Origin: Pedomonas mirosovicensis
Lineage (GTDB): Bacteria > Pseudomonadota > Alphaproteobacteria > Sphingomonadales > Sphingomonadaceae
Length of the DNA stretch: 64,000 bases
Direction: 5' to 3'
Assembly: GCF_022569295.1 (NCBI RefSeq)
Contig: NZ_JAKFIA010000001.1
Location: forward strand, 2,185,001 to 2,249,000
Part shown: positions 8,652 to 16,873 of the stretch, piece by piece
How positions within the stretch are numbered: position 1 is the stretch's first letter
Layout: the number at the start of each line of letters is the position of its first letter
Made by a program: the position numbers and the translations under genes
The notes under the pieces: generated by a model
Database searches by the model: none
Told to the model about the DNA's origin: nothing
The model's input: only the letters and a program-made list of their open reading frames with translations

Positions 8652-8879
8652 ATGGATCCTGTAGCTGCCAAGTACATTGGCGCCGGCATTGCGGCGATCG
8701 GCGTTGGCCTTGCTGCCATGGGCGTCGGCAACATCTTCAGCAGCTTCCTGAGCGCGGCTCTGCGGAACCCGTCTGCTGAAGCCAAGCTCGCTCCGCGTCT
8801 GTTCTTCGGCTTCGCCGTGACGGAAGCTCTGGGCATCTTCGCCTTCCTGGTTGCGCTGCTGCTCCTGTTCGCCGTCTAA
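8652..8879 (+). CDS. atpE: F1Fo ATP synthase subunit c
   Basis: 75-residue proteolipid that forms the rotor ring. It is a helical hairpin: the N-terminal helix contains the glycine-rich run GAGIAAIGVGLAAMGVG, the polar loop is ALRNPSAEAKL, and the C-terminal helix carries the proton-binding glutamate in FAVTEALGIFAF. The length is standard. A clear Shine-Dalgarno region (GAGAGAAAGGA) precedes ATG at 8652. A proton-driven rather than sodium-driven ring is inferred, because no obvious sodium ligand set is seen in the N-terminal helix. Confidence 0.97.
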   Translation: MDPVAAKYIGAGIAAIGVGLAAMGVGNIFSSFLSAALRNPSAEAKLAPRLFFGFAVTEALGIFAFLVALLLLFAV

Positions 8880-8961
8880 TCGGCCACAGCCACCAGTTTG
8901 AATGCGCGTCCCGGCTTCAGGTCGGGACGCTTTGTATCGTCGGGACACTGACGGGACCGCC

Positions 8962-9444
8962 ATGCCTCAATTAGATATTTCCACCTTCGCATCGCAAATC
9001 ATCTGGCTCGCGCTGGTGTTTGGCGTGCTGTATTTCGTGGTGGCACGGTCCTCCTTGCCGAAGGTGGCGCAAGTCATCGAAAGCCGCGAGGCGCACATCA
9101 CGGCCCAGCTCGCCGCTGCGGAAGCTGCTCGTGAAGCGGCCTCCACCGCCGAGGCGACCCGCGAAGAAGCCCTGGCCAAGGCCCGGGCCGAAGCGCAGAA
9201 GGTCATTTCGGCCGCCAAGGACGCCATCACCGCCGAAACCTCGGCGAAGCTGGCCGCCCTTGACGTGGAGCTGACCACCCGCCTCTCGGCCGCCGAAACG
9301 CGCATCCGGGAAGCGCAGGCCCAGAGCCTGGCCCAGATCGACGCCGTTGCTGCGGACGCCGCCGCCACGATCGTCGAGAAGCTGACCGGCGTTACCGTCG
9401 GCGCGGAAGAGGCGGTTCAGGCCGTCGCTTCGGTGAAGGCATAA
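8962..9444 (+). CDS. atpF2: F1Fo ATP synthase subunit b' (b-prime)
   Basis: 160-residue peripheral-stalk subunit. One N-terminal membrane helix (IIWLALVFGVLYFVVA) is followed by a long Ala/Glu-rich coiled coil. The N-terminus MPQLDISTFASQIIWL is the classic b' start; an upstream in-frame start at 8902 would add 20 residues unlike the family. In alphaproteobacteria the peripheral stalk is a b/b' heterodimer, and the partner b follows 10 bases downstream. Confidence 0.94.
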   Translation: MPQLDISTFASQIIWLALVFGVLYFVVARSSLPKVAQVIESREAHITAQLAAAEAAREAASTAEATREEALAKARAEAQKVISAAKDAITAETSAKLAALDVELTTRLSAAETRIREAQAQSLAQIDAVAADAAATIVEKLTGVTVGAEEAVQAVASVKA

Positions 9445-9454
9445 GGAGGAACGG

Positions 9455-10075
9455 ATGTCCACCACGCTTTACCTCCTCAGCGCTGCCGCCGATGGCGTCG
9501 CTGCGGCAACCGACGCCGCCGCGCCGGTGACCGAAGCGATCCACACCGCCGGCACGGAAGCCGCCGGCCATGAGGCCCACCCGGCCTTCCTTGGCCTCGA
9601 TTCCCACGACTGGGTTGCGGTCGGCACCCTGATCTTCATCGGCATCCTTCTCTACATGAAGGTGCCGGCGGCGATCTCCAAGGCGCTGGACTCCCGCATC
9701 AGCGGCATCAAGGCCCAGCTCGACCAGGCCGAGAAGCTGCGGGCCGAGGCCGAGGCGCTGAAGGCGGAATACCAGGCCAAGCTGGCCGAAGCCGAGCGCA
9801 CCGCGGGCGAGATCATCGCCCACGCCAAGTCGGAATCGGACGCCATGCTGGCCACGGCCCGTCAGGACCTGGAAGCCCTCACCGACCGTCGCCGCACGGC
9901 CGCGGAGAACAAGATCGCCGTCGCCGAGCGCGCGGCCATCGATGAAATCCGCGACGCTGCGATTCGCGCCGGCTCGGCGGCAGCCCAGCGTCTCATCTCC
10001 GAGAAGCTGTCCGACGAGAAGCGCAAGGAGATCGTTGACGCCTCGATCGGCGACCTGGATCGCCGCCTGCACTAA
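9455..10075 (+). CDS. atpF: F1Fo ATP synthase subunit b
   Basis: 206-residue peripheral-stalk subunit, longer than b' because of an Ala-rich N-terminal extension of about 45 residues before the membrane helix (WVAVGTLIFIGILLYM). After that come the helical stalk (KALDSRISGIKAQLDQAEKL) and a C-terminal delta-binding segment ending GDLDRRLH. A strong AAGGAGG lies just before ATG at 9455. It is the last gene of the Fo operon, and a Rho-independent terminator follows. Confidence 0.95.
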   Translation: MSTTLYLLSAAADGVAAATDAAAPVTEAIHTAGTEAAGHEAHPAFLGLDSHDWVAVGTLIFIGILLYMKVPAAISKALDSRISGIKAQLDQAEKLRAEAEALKAEYQAKLAEAERTAGEIIAHAKSESDAMLATARQDLEALTDRRRTAAENKIAVAERAAIDEIRDAAIRAGSAAAQRLISEKLSDEKRKEIVDASIGDLDRRLH

Positions 10076-10107
10076 GCGGGCTCAAATCCAGTCTATCGGA
10101 CGCAACG

Positions 10108-10138
10108 AAAAGGCCGCCCCTCAGGGCGGCCTTTCTCG
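10108..10138 (+). terminator. Rho-independent terminator of the Fo operon
   Basis: Perfect stem AAAGGCCGCCC / GGGCGGCCTTT with a 4-base loop, followed by a T-rich tail. It begins about 33 bases after the atpF stop. Confidence 0.9.
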
Positions 10139-10156
10139 TTTCAGCGGGTCTCGGGT

Positions 10157-10193
10157 CAGACAGACAGACAGGCAGGCAGGCAGGCAGGCAGGC
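10157..10193. repeat. Tetranucleotide tract (CAGA)3(CAGG)6
   Basis: Three CAGA units run directly into six CAGG units (10157-10192). The tract lies between the Fo terminator and the stop of the diguanylate cyclase gene on the other strand. Such tracts are prone to slippage. It is outside both coding regions, so copy-number change would affect only the 3' untranslated region of the cyclase message. Confidence 0.9.
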
Positions 10194-10222
10194 TTCCCCC
10201 TGCCCTGCCTTTTTCCGTCTCC

Positions 10223-10966
10223 TTAGACCACCTCCCCGGCGCGGGTGACGGTCTTCTGCTGGTACATGGCCTCGTCCGCCCGCTGGAGCATCTCCTCGGG
10301 CGTCTGGCCGGGCCGGAAGGTGTAAACGCCCACCGATGCGCTGAGCATGATCGTCTCGTCGTCCAGCACCAGCGGCGTCTCGCGAAGAGTGCGGGCCAGG
10401 CCATCGGCCTTGATGCGCGCCTGCGCCTCGTCGGCATGGGTCAGGATGATGGCCAGCTCATCGCCGCCCAGCCGGCCCACCACGTCAGAGACGCGCACGT
10501 TGCGCTTCAGCAGCTCGGCCATGTGCAGGAGGGCCTTGTCGCCCGCCGCGTGCCCGTAGGTGTCGTTGATCTGCTTCAGCCGGTCCATGTCGAAGAACAG
10601 GAGGGAAGCGGGCACGCTGTAGCGTTCCGTGTAGCTCATCGCCCGATCCAGCTCCCGCACGAAGGCGCGCCGATTCGCCACCGGCAGCAGCGGGTCGGTA
10701 TCCGCCAGCTTCTCCAGCTCCTGAATGCGGGCGTCCTTCTGCTCCAGCTGCCGGCGCAGGCTGTCCACCTCATGAATCAGCGCCGAGATGGTCTCCCGCA
10801 CCTTCTCGGTGATCTCGTGCGGGGGAATGGCCGTGATAACCTGCGTGATGCGGTCTGGTGCAACAGGCACGCTCGCCGATACCGCAGCAGCAGCGCCGGC
10901 CGCCGTTGGCCGGGCTGTGGGTCTGGAGCCGGACGGCCCGCCTTGCCCAAGGTTCACGATCTTCAT
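10223..10966 (-). CDS. GGDEF-domain protein, probable diguanylate cyclase
   Basis: 247 residues. The first about 85 are Ala/Pro-rich and then helical (a coiled coil around [18 protein letters not shown]); the rest is a GGDEF domain starting at [13 protein letters not shown]. Metal and substrate residues are present in [23 protein letters not shown]. The signature reads [10 protein letters not shown], that is GGDEL instead of GGDEF. A product-inhibition I-site RVSD lies exactly five residues before the signature. No membrane helix or sensor domain is visible, so the protein is cytosolic with unknown input. Cyclic-di-GMP synthesis is likely but depends on tolerance of the F to L change. It is divergent from purE. 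Confidence 0.88.
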   Translation of the reverse strand: MKIVNLGQGGPSGSRPTARPTAAGAAAAVSASVPVAPDRITQVITAIPPHEITEKVRETISALIHEVDSLRRQLEQKDARIQELEKLADTDPLLPVANRRAFVRELDRAMSYTERYSVPASLLFFDMDRLKQINDTYGHAAGDKALLHMAELLKRNVRVSDVVGRLGGDELAIILTHADEAQARIKADGLARTLRETPLVLDDETIMLSASVGVYTFRPGQTPEEMLQRADEAMYQQKTVTRAGEVV

Positions 10967-11160
10967 GGCAGTTGTTTTGCCTCTGTAATTCTGGCCATAG
11001 AAAACAGCAAAATCTTGCTATTGCCAAGATGTTAACCATTCCAAACAGCGCTGATAGCACAGATTCATTCAATCTCCGGCAAAAAGCCGCACCAATGATT
11101 GCCTCAGGCGCGCTCATCGCTATAGTGCCCGCTTTCGATGCGCTGAGTTCGGAAGTTGCA

Positions 11161-11649
11161 ATGAACGCGTCTCCACCGCTTGTCGGTATCATCATGGGTA
11201 GCCAGTCAGACTGGGCGACGATGGAGCATGGCGCCCACGTGCTCGAGGCGCTTGGGATTCCCTTCGAGAAGCGCATTGTCTCGGCCCATCGCACGCCCGA
11301 TCGTCTGTTCACCTACGCCAAGACCGCCAAGGAGCGCGGGCTGAAGGTGATTATCGCCGGCGCCGGCGGCGCGGCCCACCTGCCGGGCATGGCAGCCTCC
11401 ATGACCACCCTGCCGGTCCTCGGCGTGCCGGTGGAATCCCATGCGCTGAAGGGCATGGACAGCCTCCTTTCCATCGTTCAGATGCCGGGTGGCGTACCGG
11501 TGGGGACGCTCGCCATCGGCAAGGCTGGCTCCATCAACGCAGCGCTGCTGGCCGCATCCATCCTCGCGCTGAATAATCCGGAACTCGACGCCCGATTGAC
11601 CGCTTGGCGTGAGAAGCAAACCAACGGGGTCGCCGAGCAACCGCAATGA
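11161..11649 (+). CDS. purE: N5-CAIR mutase PurE
   Basis: 162-residue class I PurE, which converts N5-carboxyaminoimidazole ribonucleotide to CAIR in purine synthesis. Seen: [13 protein letters not shown] at the N-terminus, the catalytic SAHRTPDRL loop, and [15 protein letters not shown] at 11161 is preferred because the family starts a few residues before GIIMGS; a longer open frame upstream from 10858 has no family similarity. It overlaps purK by 41 bases, so the two are translationally coupled. Confidence 0.95.
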   Translation: MNASPPLVGIIMGSQSDWATMEHGAHVLEALGIPFEKRIVSAHRTPDRLFTYAKTAKERGLKVIIAGAGGAAHLPGMAASMTTLPVLGVPVESHALKGMDSLLSIVQMPGGVPVGTLAIGKAGSINAALLAASILALNNPELDARLTAWREKQTNGVAEQPQ

Positions 11650-12712
11650 CCCTTCTTCCCCCGGCTCTACCATCGGCATTCTTGGCGGTGGCCAGCTTGG
11701 CCGCATGATCGCGCTTGCGGCCGCGCAGCTGGGCTACCGCTGTCACATCTTCTGCCCCGAGACGGATGGCCCGGCCTCCCATGTGGCGGCGCGGACCATC
11801 AACGGCGACTTCGACGACGAAGCCGCGCTGCGGGCGTTCGCGCAGGGCGTCGATATCGTCACCTACGAGTTCGAGAACGTGCCCGCCGCAACGGCGCGGC
11901 TGCTGGCGGAGATCGTGCCCGTCGCCCCCAGCGCCCGCGCGCTGGAAGTGGCGCAGGACCGCATTGTCGAGAAGAGCTTCGTCAAGGACCTGGGCTGCGG
12001 CGTGCCGGCCTTCCGCGCCGTCTCCTCGCTGGAGGACCTGGAAGCAGCCGTTGCCGAGATCGGCACGCCCGCCATCCTCAAGACCCGCCGCTTCGGCTAC
12101 GACGGCAAGGGCCAGGCCCGGCTGATGACGCCGGAGGACATGGTCGGCGCCTGGGATGCCATCGGCGGCAACCCCGCCATTCTGGAAGCCATGGTGCCGT
12201 TCGACGGCGAGGTTTCCGTGCTGGTCGCCCGCGGCTGGGATGGGCGCATGGTCCACTATGGGCCGGTGCACAACATCCACAAGAACGGCATCCTCGATAT
12301 CTCGCGCGTGCCCGCGCCGTTCAGCGAGCAGCTTGCCGCCAACGCCGTCGCCACCGCCGAGAAGATCGCCAGCGCCCTCGACTACGTGGGCGTGCTCGGC
12401 GTCGAGCTGTTCGTGGTGGGCGAGGACGTGCTGTTCAATGAAATGGCCCCGCGCGTCCACAACTCCGGTCACTGGACGACGGAAGGCGCCGTCACCTCCC
12501 AGTTCGAAAACCACGTGCGCGCCATCTGCGGCCTGCCGCTGGGCGCAACCGACCCGCTGGGCCACGTGGAAATGCGGAACCTGATCGGCGACGATGCCAA
12601 CCAGTGGCAAGAGCTGCTGGCCGACCCGAACCTGCACGTCCACCTCTACGGCAAGCGCGAAGCCCGCCCAGGCCGCAAGATGGGCCACACCACCCGCGTC
12701 ACCCGCGCCTAA
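11609..12712 (+). CDS. purK: N5-CAIR synthetase PurK
   Basis: 367-residue ATP-grasp ligase that makes N5-CAIR from AIR, bicarbonate and ATP, the substrate of the adjacent PurE. Visible: the N-terminal dinucleotide-like [17 protein letters not shown], the ATP-grasp lysine region [18 protein letters not shown], and the metal-binding end of the grasp fold [15 protein letters not shown]. The only in-frame start near the fold is GTG at 11609, which overlaps purE by 41 bases; an ATG at 11646 is out of frame. The pair is the standard bacterial two-enzyme route. Confidence 0.94.
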   Translation: MRSKPTGSPSNRNDPSSPGSTIGILGGGQLGRMIALAAAQLGYRCHIFCPETDGPASHVAARTINGDFDDEAALRAFAQGVDIVTYEFENVPAATARLLAEIVPVAPSARALEVAQDRIVEKSFVKDLGCGVPAFRAVSSLEDLEAAVAEIGTPAILKTRRFGYDGKGQARLMTPEDMVGAWDAIGGNPAILEAMVPFDGEVSVLVARGWDGRMVHYGPVHNIHKNGILDISRVPAPFSEQLAANAVATAEKIASALDYVGVLGVELFVVGEDVLFNEMAPRVHNSGHWTTEGAVTSQFENHVRAICGLPLGATDPLGHVEMRNLIGDDANQWQELLADPNLHVHLYGKREARPGRKMGHTTRVTRA

Positions 12713-12736
12713 GCTGAGTTCTCCGGAATTTGGTTT

Positions 12737-12902
12737 TTGCAGAGGGTCTCGGACCCTCTGCACTCCCGTTCATTTTATCGGGACGTGCCCTGCATAAGCC
12801 GCAGCGCCTGCCGGACTTCTTAGCTCGCACGCCGGTTCGACCGGGTGCGCCGTTCAAAACGAATGGGGGATTGCAAAGGGGGACAAGTCCCCCTTTGCGG
12901 AA
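12737..12902. repeat. Dispersed palindromic repeat, copy A
   Basis: Between the convergent purK and RHH genes. Left unit: hairpin GCAGAGGGTC / GACCCTCTGC (12739-12761), then ACTCCCGTTCATTTTATCGG. Right unit, inverted: AAAACGAATGGGGGAT followed by hairpin GCAAAGGGGGAC / GTCCCCCTTTGC (12873-12898). The two units are inverted copies of one module (hairpin, then CCCCCATTCGTTTT, then a GC-rich core). It may act as a bidirectional terminator. Confidence 0.8.
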
Positions 12903-12911
12903 ATAAAACCC

Positions 12912-13127
12912 TCACCCCTTCCCATCCAGCCGTGCCAGCAGGCGGTTCAGCAGCCACACGCGGATGGCGCTGGAGAGGTTGGTGGTGCGCTCTTCATCGA
13001 TGCGCGCAACGAGCTGGGCCAGCGGCAGGCCTTCCTCGCTGGCGGCGGCCTGGAGCAGCGCCCAGAACTCCGGCTCCAGGCTGAGGCTGGTGCGGTGCCC
13101 GGCGATGGTGACGGATCGCTTCAGCAT
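12912..13127 (-). CDS. Small ribbon-helix-helix domain protein
   Basis: 71-residue protein of the Ribbon_helix_4 type (MLKRSVTIAGHRTSLSLEP). The beta strand VTIAGHRTSLSLEPEF is followed by two helices, the second around LAQLVARIDE. Such proteins bind DNA as dimers. It starts 26 bases after the mltG stop and on the same strand, so it is probably the tail of the fab/mltG transcript. The target is unknown. An upstream open extension in the same frame belongs to a shadow of mltG and is not used; ATG at 13127 begins the family's typical N-terminus. Confidence 0.8.
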   Translation of the reverse strand: MLKRSVTIAGHRTSLSLEPEFWALLQAAASEEGLPLAQLVARIDEERTTNLSSAIRVWLLNRLLARLDGKG

Positions 13128-13153
13128 GGCCGGGCCAGGCGCCCTGTTCCCGC

Positions 13154-14146
13154 CTAGATGCCGTTCTGCACCCGGAACTGCCGCCAATGGGCGACATTTC
13201 GCAGATGCTCCGCGTGGGTGGCGGCAAACCGGTGGCCGCCCGTGCCATCCGCCACGAAGTAAAGGTTCTTGGTCTTGGCGGGCTTGAGCACCGCCTTCAG
13301 CGCCGCGCGGCTGGGATTGGCGATGGGACCGGCGGGCAGGCCCTCGATGACGTAGGTGTTGTAGGCGTTCTCGGCCCTGAGATCCGAAAGGCGGATGCGC
13401 CGGCCGAGCGGCTTGCCCTGCGTGATGGGATAGATGACCGTGGGGTCGGCCTGAAGCTTCATGCCGATCTTGAGCCGGTTGATGTAGACCCCGGCGACCT
13501 CGGGCATCTCCCGCTTGAGGGAGGTTTCCTTCTCGACGATGGACGCCAGGATAACCGCCTCCTGCGGGGTCTTGAGCGGGAGGTCGGGGTCCCGCGCCGC
13601 CCACAGCTCATCGAGCGTCTGGCGCATGGAGGCCTGCATCCGGTCGAGCACCGACTGGCGCGTTTCGCCGCGCACGAAGCTGTAGGTTTCAGGCAGGACC
13701 GAGCCTTCCTCCGGCACAGCGACGGGACCGGTGAGCATCTCCTCGCCCATCAGCCGCTCGTAGATCTGGATGGCGCTCATGCCCTCGACCACGGTGATGC
13801 GCCGCAGCAGCACCGCCCCTTCCTGCAGGAGCCGCAGCACCTGCGACGGGCTGACCCCGGCGGGCATGGCATACTCGCCCGCCTTGATGGGCTGATCGCT
13901 GCCGAACCACCGCGCCATCTTGAGAAAGGCATGGGCATCGGCAACAACGCCGGCTTTCTCAAGGCTTTGGGCCGCGCGGGTGAGCGATGAGCCCTCCTCG
14001 ACGAGAACCACCGTGTCCCTGGTCGATGGCCCCGGCGCTTTCCAGCGATAGGCCTGGGAGCCGAACCACAACACCACCACGAGCGCGAGGCTGAGAAACA
14101 GCCCGACGATCCCCGTGATCCACTTTTGTTTACGTGTGAGCGCCAT
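13154..14146 (-). CDS. mltG: Endolytic murein transglycosylase MltG
   Basis: 330-residue inner-membrane enzyme that cleaves nascent glycan strands and sets their length. An N-terminal anchor helix (WITGIVGLFLSLALVVVLWF) is followed by a LysM-like subdomain and the YceG catalytic domain. The active-site region reads ASIVEKETSLKREMPEVAGVYINRL, with the catalytic glutamate in the VEKE segment. The conserved C-terminal IEGLPAGPIANPSRAAL is present. It lies 76 bases downstream of fabF on the same strand, an arrangement common in proteobacteria (fab cluster followed by mltG). Confidence 0.95.
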   Translation of the reverse strand: MALTRKQKWITGIVGLFLSLALVVVLWFGSQAYRWKAPGPSTRDTVVLVEEGSSLTRAAQSLEKAGVVADAHAFLKMARWFGSDQPIKAGEYAMPAGVSPSQVLRLLQEGAVLLRRITVVEGMSAIQIYERLMGEEMLTGPVAVPEEGSVLPETYSFVRGETRQSVLDRMQASMRQTLDELWAARDPDLPLKTPQEAVILASIVEKETSLKREMPEVAGVYINRLKIGMKLQADPTVIYPITQGKPLGRRIRLSDLRAENAYNTYVIEGLPAGPIANPSRAALKAVLKPAKTKNLYFVADGTGGHRFAATHAEHLRNVAHWRQFRVQNGI

Positions 14147-14222
14147 GCGACCCCCTTACCACAAACGAAACGGGGCCAGTACCCCGTACTGACCCCGCCT
14201 CCATTCCCGGTGGTGTGGCGGC

Positions 14223-15485
14223 CTAGACCGCCTTCATGATGACCGTGGCGTTGGTGCCGCCGAAGCCGAAGCTGTTGGAGAGGACGGCCTTCACCTTCCG
14301 CTCCTTGGCCTTGTGCGGCACCAGATCGACGCCCATGCACCCTTCCGACGGATTGTCGAGATTGAGGGTGGGCGGCACGATCTGGTCGCGCATGGCGAGG
14401 ATGGAGAAGATCGCCTCCACCGCGCCCGCCGCGCCCAAGAGGTGGCCGATGGCCGACTTGGTGGACGACATGGATACGTTGCCGATAGCGTTGCCGAACA
14501 GGCGGCGCACGGCGCCCAGCTCGATCTCATCGCCCAGCGGCGTCGAGGTGCCGTGGGCGTTGATGTAATCGATGTCGTCCGGGCTCATGCCCGCGCGGCG
14601 CAGCGCCATTTCCATCGAGCGGTAGCCGCCCGAGCCGTCCTCGGCCGGAGCCGTGACGTGGTAGGCATCGCCCGTCAGGCCGTAGCCGACCACCTCGGCG
14701 TAGATCTTCGCGCCGCGCTTCTTGGCGTGCTCATACTCTTCCAGCACGAGGCAGCCCGCGCCTTCGCCCATCACGAAGCCGTCGCGGTCCTTGTCGTAGG
14801 GACGGGACGCCCGCTCCGGCTCCTCGTTGAAGGCGGTGGACAGGGCGCGCGCCTGCGAGAAACCGGCGATGCCCAGCGGGCAGATGGCCGATTCCGCGCC
14901 GCCCGCGACCATGATGTCCGCATCGTCCCACATGATGAGGCGAGCGGCATCGCCGATGGCGTGAGCGCCGGTGGAGCAGGCGGTGACGACCGCGTGGTTC
15001 GGGCCGCGCAGGCCGTACTTGATCGACACCTGGCCCGAGACCAGGTTGATGAGACGGCCATGCACGAAGTGCGGCGACACGCGACGCGGGCCGTTCTGGA
15101 ACAGGTTCACCGATTCCTTCTCGATGCCCGGCAGACCGCCGATGCCCGAGCCGATGAGCGTGCCGGCCCTGAGGCTCATGGCCTCGTCCATGTCGGTGAG
15201 GCCGGCATCCTCGATGGCCTGACCAGCAGCATCGATGCCGTAAACGATGAAAGGATCGACCTGACGTTGGATCTTGTGATCCACCCGCTTGCCGGCATCA
15301 AAGGTCAGCCCCGAGCCATCGCCGCGCTTCACTTCGCAGGCGATGCGGCAGGCATAGTTGGTGGGATCGAAAATGGTGATCGGACCGGCACCCGACTTGG
15401 ACGCCAGCAGATTGGACCAGGTGGTTTCGACACTGCCCCCCAGGGGGGTCACCATGCCCAATCCGGTCACGACGACACGACGCAT
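14223..15485 (-). CDS. fabF: 3-oxoacyl-ACP synthase II (FabF)
   Basis: 420-residue condensing enzyme for fatty acid chain elongation. Catalytic triad: cysteine in VVTACSTGAHAIGDA, histidine in INAHGTSTPLGD, and histidine in SAIGHLLGAAGA. The conserved GFGGTNA is close to the C-terminus. ATG at 15485 (MRRVVVTGLGMVTPLGG) is chosen: GAAGGAGG sits just upstream, and the longer frame from 15563 adds a non-family sequence. It follows acpP on the same strand with a hairpin in the gap. Confidence 0.96.
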   Translation of the reverse strand: MRRVVVTGLGMVTPLGGSVETTWSNLLASKSGAGPITIFDPTNYACRIACEVKRGDGSGLTFDAGKRVDHKIQRQVDPFIVYGIDAAGQAIEDAGLTDMDEAMSLRAGTLIGSGIGGLPGIEKESVNLFQNGPRRVSPHFVHGRLINLVSGQVSIKYGLRGPNHAVVTACSTGAHAIGDAARLIMWDDADIMVAGGAESAICPLGIAGFSQARALSTAFNEEPERASRPYDKDRDGFVMGEGAGCLVLEEYEHAKKRGAKIYAEVVGYGLTGDAYHVTAPAEDGSGGYRSMEMALRRAGMSPDDIDYINAHGTSTPLGDEIELGAVRRLFGNAIGNVSMSSTKSAIGHLLGAAGAVEAIFSILAMRDQIVPPTLNLDNPSEGCMGVDLVPHKAKERKVKAVLSNSFGFGGTNATVIMKAV

Positions 15486-15550
15486 GTCTCGGCCTCCTTC
15501 ACTTACAAGTCCTGCCGGCAGAGCGCGCAGCCGGACCTTTAACATACGAG

Positions 15551-15576
15551 AACGGCCCCCCATGCATGGAGGGCCG
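15551..15576 (-). terminator. Intercistronic hairpin between acpP and fabF
   Basis: Stem ACGGCCC(T)CC paired with GG(G)GGGCCGT around the CATGCATG loop. No good T tract follows on the minus strand, so it is more likely an attenuator or an mRNA-stabilising stem that lets acpP be expressed above fabF than a full terminator. Confidence 0.5.
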
Positions 15577-15620
15577 TGAATCTCACTCCGTCACGGGCAA
15601 AAGAATACCCAAGAGGACGC

Positions 15621-15857
15621 TTACTGCGCGTTCGCCTGGATGTAGTCGATCGCGTCCTTGACGGTCAGGATCTTCTCGGCGGCGTCGTCCGGAATTTCAA
15701 CCCCGAATTCCTCCTCAAACGCCATGACCAGCTCGACCGTATCGAGGCTGTCCGCGCCCAGATCGTCGATGAAGCTGGCGGTCTCGGTCACCTTGGCGGC
15801 ATCAACGCCCAGGTGCTCGACAACGATCTTCTTCACGCGTTCGGCGATATCGCTCAT
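15621..15857 (-). CDS. acpP: Acyl carrier protein
   Basis: 78-residue acidic carrier of fatty acyl chains. The phosphopantetheine attachment serine is in [15 protein letters not shown], the textbook motif. The length and acidity are standard. ATG at 15857 is preceded by AAGGGACGAGAG; a longer frame upstream to 15962 is not needed. It sits between fabG and fabF in the fatty-acid cluster. Confidence 0.98.
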   Translation of the reverse strand: MSDIAERVKKIVVEHLGVDAAKVTETASFIDDLGADSLDTVELVMAFEEEFGVEIPDDAAEKILTVKDAIDYIQANAQ

Positions 15858-16038
15858 CTCTCGTCCCTTATTCTTAACGAGGTTGTTCCGGCGGCAGGCA
15901 CAAACTCCGTACCCGCCATTCGGGCTGGCACTAATCCGACGAAGGGCTTGTGACAAGCCCAAAAAGCGTCATCCCCATACCGATTTGAGTGTATAACGCT
16001 TTTAACTGCCAAAAGGCCTTAGGTAGTTTGCACCCGCC

Positions 16039-16782
16039 TCAGATCATGGCCATACCGCCGTTAACATGCAAGGTCTGGCCGGTGACGTACCCCGCCTCGC
16101 GGGAGGCAAGATAGACCACCGCCGCCGCCACATCCGCGCCTTCGCCCAGGCGACCGGCCGGAATTTTGCCCAGAAGATTGCCCTTCTGGTCGTCATTGAG
16201 GGCATCGGTCATCGGCGAGGCGATGAAGCCCGGCGCGACGCAGTTCACGGTGATGCCGCGGCTCGCCACTTCCTGCGCCAGCGACTTGGACATGCCGATG
16301 AGGCCCGCCTTGGAGGCGGCGTAGTTCACCTGGCCCGGATTGCCGGTGACGCCGACGATCGAGGTGATGTTGATGATGCGCCCGAACCGGGCCTTCATCA
16401 TCGGCTTCACCGCCGCGCGGCTGATGCGGAAGGCGGCTTCCAGATTGACCTTCAGCACCTGCTCGAAATCCTCGTCCTTCATGCGGAGGATGAGGGTATC
16501 GCGGGTGATGCCGGCGTTGTTGATGACGATGTCGAGCCCGCCCAGCGCCTCGACGGCGGACGGCACCAGACGCTCAACCGCCTCGGCGTCGGACAGGTTG
16601 CACGGCAGGATGACCGGATCGTTCGGCAGCCGGGCCGCAACGGCCTCCAGCGCTTCCTTGCGGGTGCCGGAAAGGGCCACGCGCGCGCCCTGCGCCGCCA
16701 GGCTTTCCGCGATCGCGCTGCCAAGGCCGCCCGAAGCGCCCGTCACCAGGGCCCGCAGCCCGTCCAGATTGAACAACGACAT
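16039..16782 (-). CDS. fabG: 3-oxoacyl-ACP reductase FabG
   Basis: 247-residue NADPH-dependent short-chain dehydrogenase for the first reduction in each elongation cycle. Seen: nucleotide motif TGASGGLGSAIAESL, NNAGITRD, catalytic serine in INITSIVGVTGNPGQ, the tyrosine-lysine pair in YAASKAGLIGMSKSLA, and a C-terminal GGMAMI end. It lies between fabD and acpP on the minus strand, as in the classic fab cluster. Confidence 0.97.
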   Translation of the reverse strand: MSLFNLDGLRALVTGASGGLGSAIAESLAAQGARVALSGTRKEALEAVAARLPNDPVILPCNLSDAEAVERLVPSAVEALGGLDIVINNAGITRDTLILRMKDEDFEQVLKVNLEAAFRISRAAVKPMMKARFGRIINITSIVGVTGNPGQVNYAASKAGLIGMSKSLAQEVASRGITVNCVAPGFIASPMTDALNDDQKGNLLGKIPAGRLGEGADVAAAVVYLASREAGYVTGQTLHVNGGMAMI

Positions 16783-16873
16783 TGATTCTCTCCCTGAGAA
16801 TGGCCGCCCGCACCGTCCTGTCCCGGAAAGCGCGGGCCGGCCTCCTTATATCTGCTGCAATATACCGCCGAGA

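Noticed and set aside
10157-10193. CRISPR-like array
   Set aside because: A simple tetranucleotide tract without spacers.
12912-13604. 230-residue minus-strand frame ahead of the RHH gene
   Set aside because: Only its last 71 residues are a real protein; the rest is a shadow of mltG.
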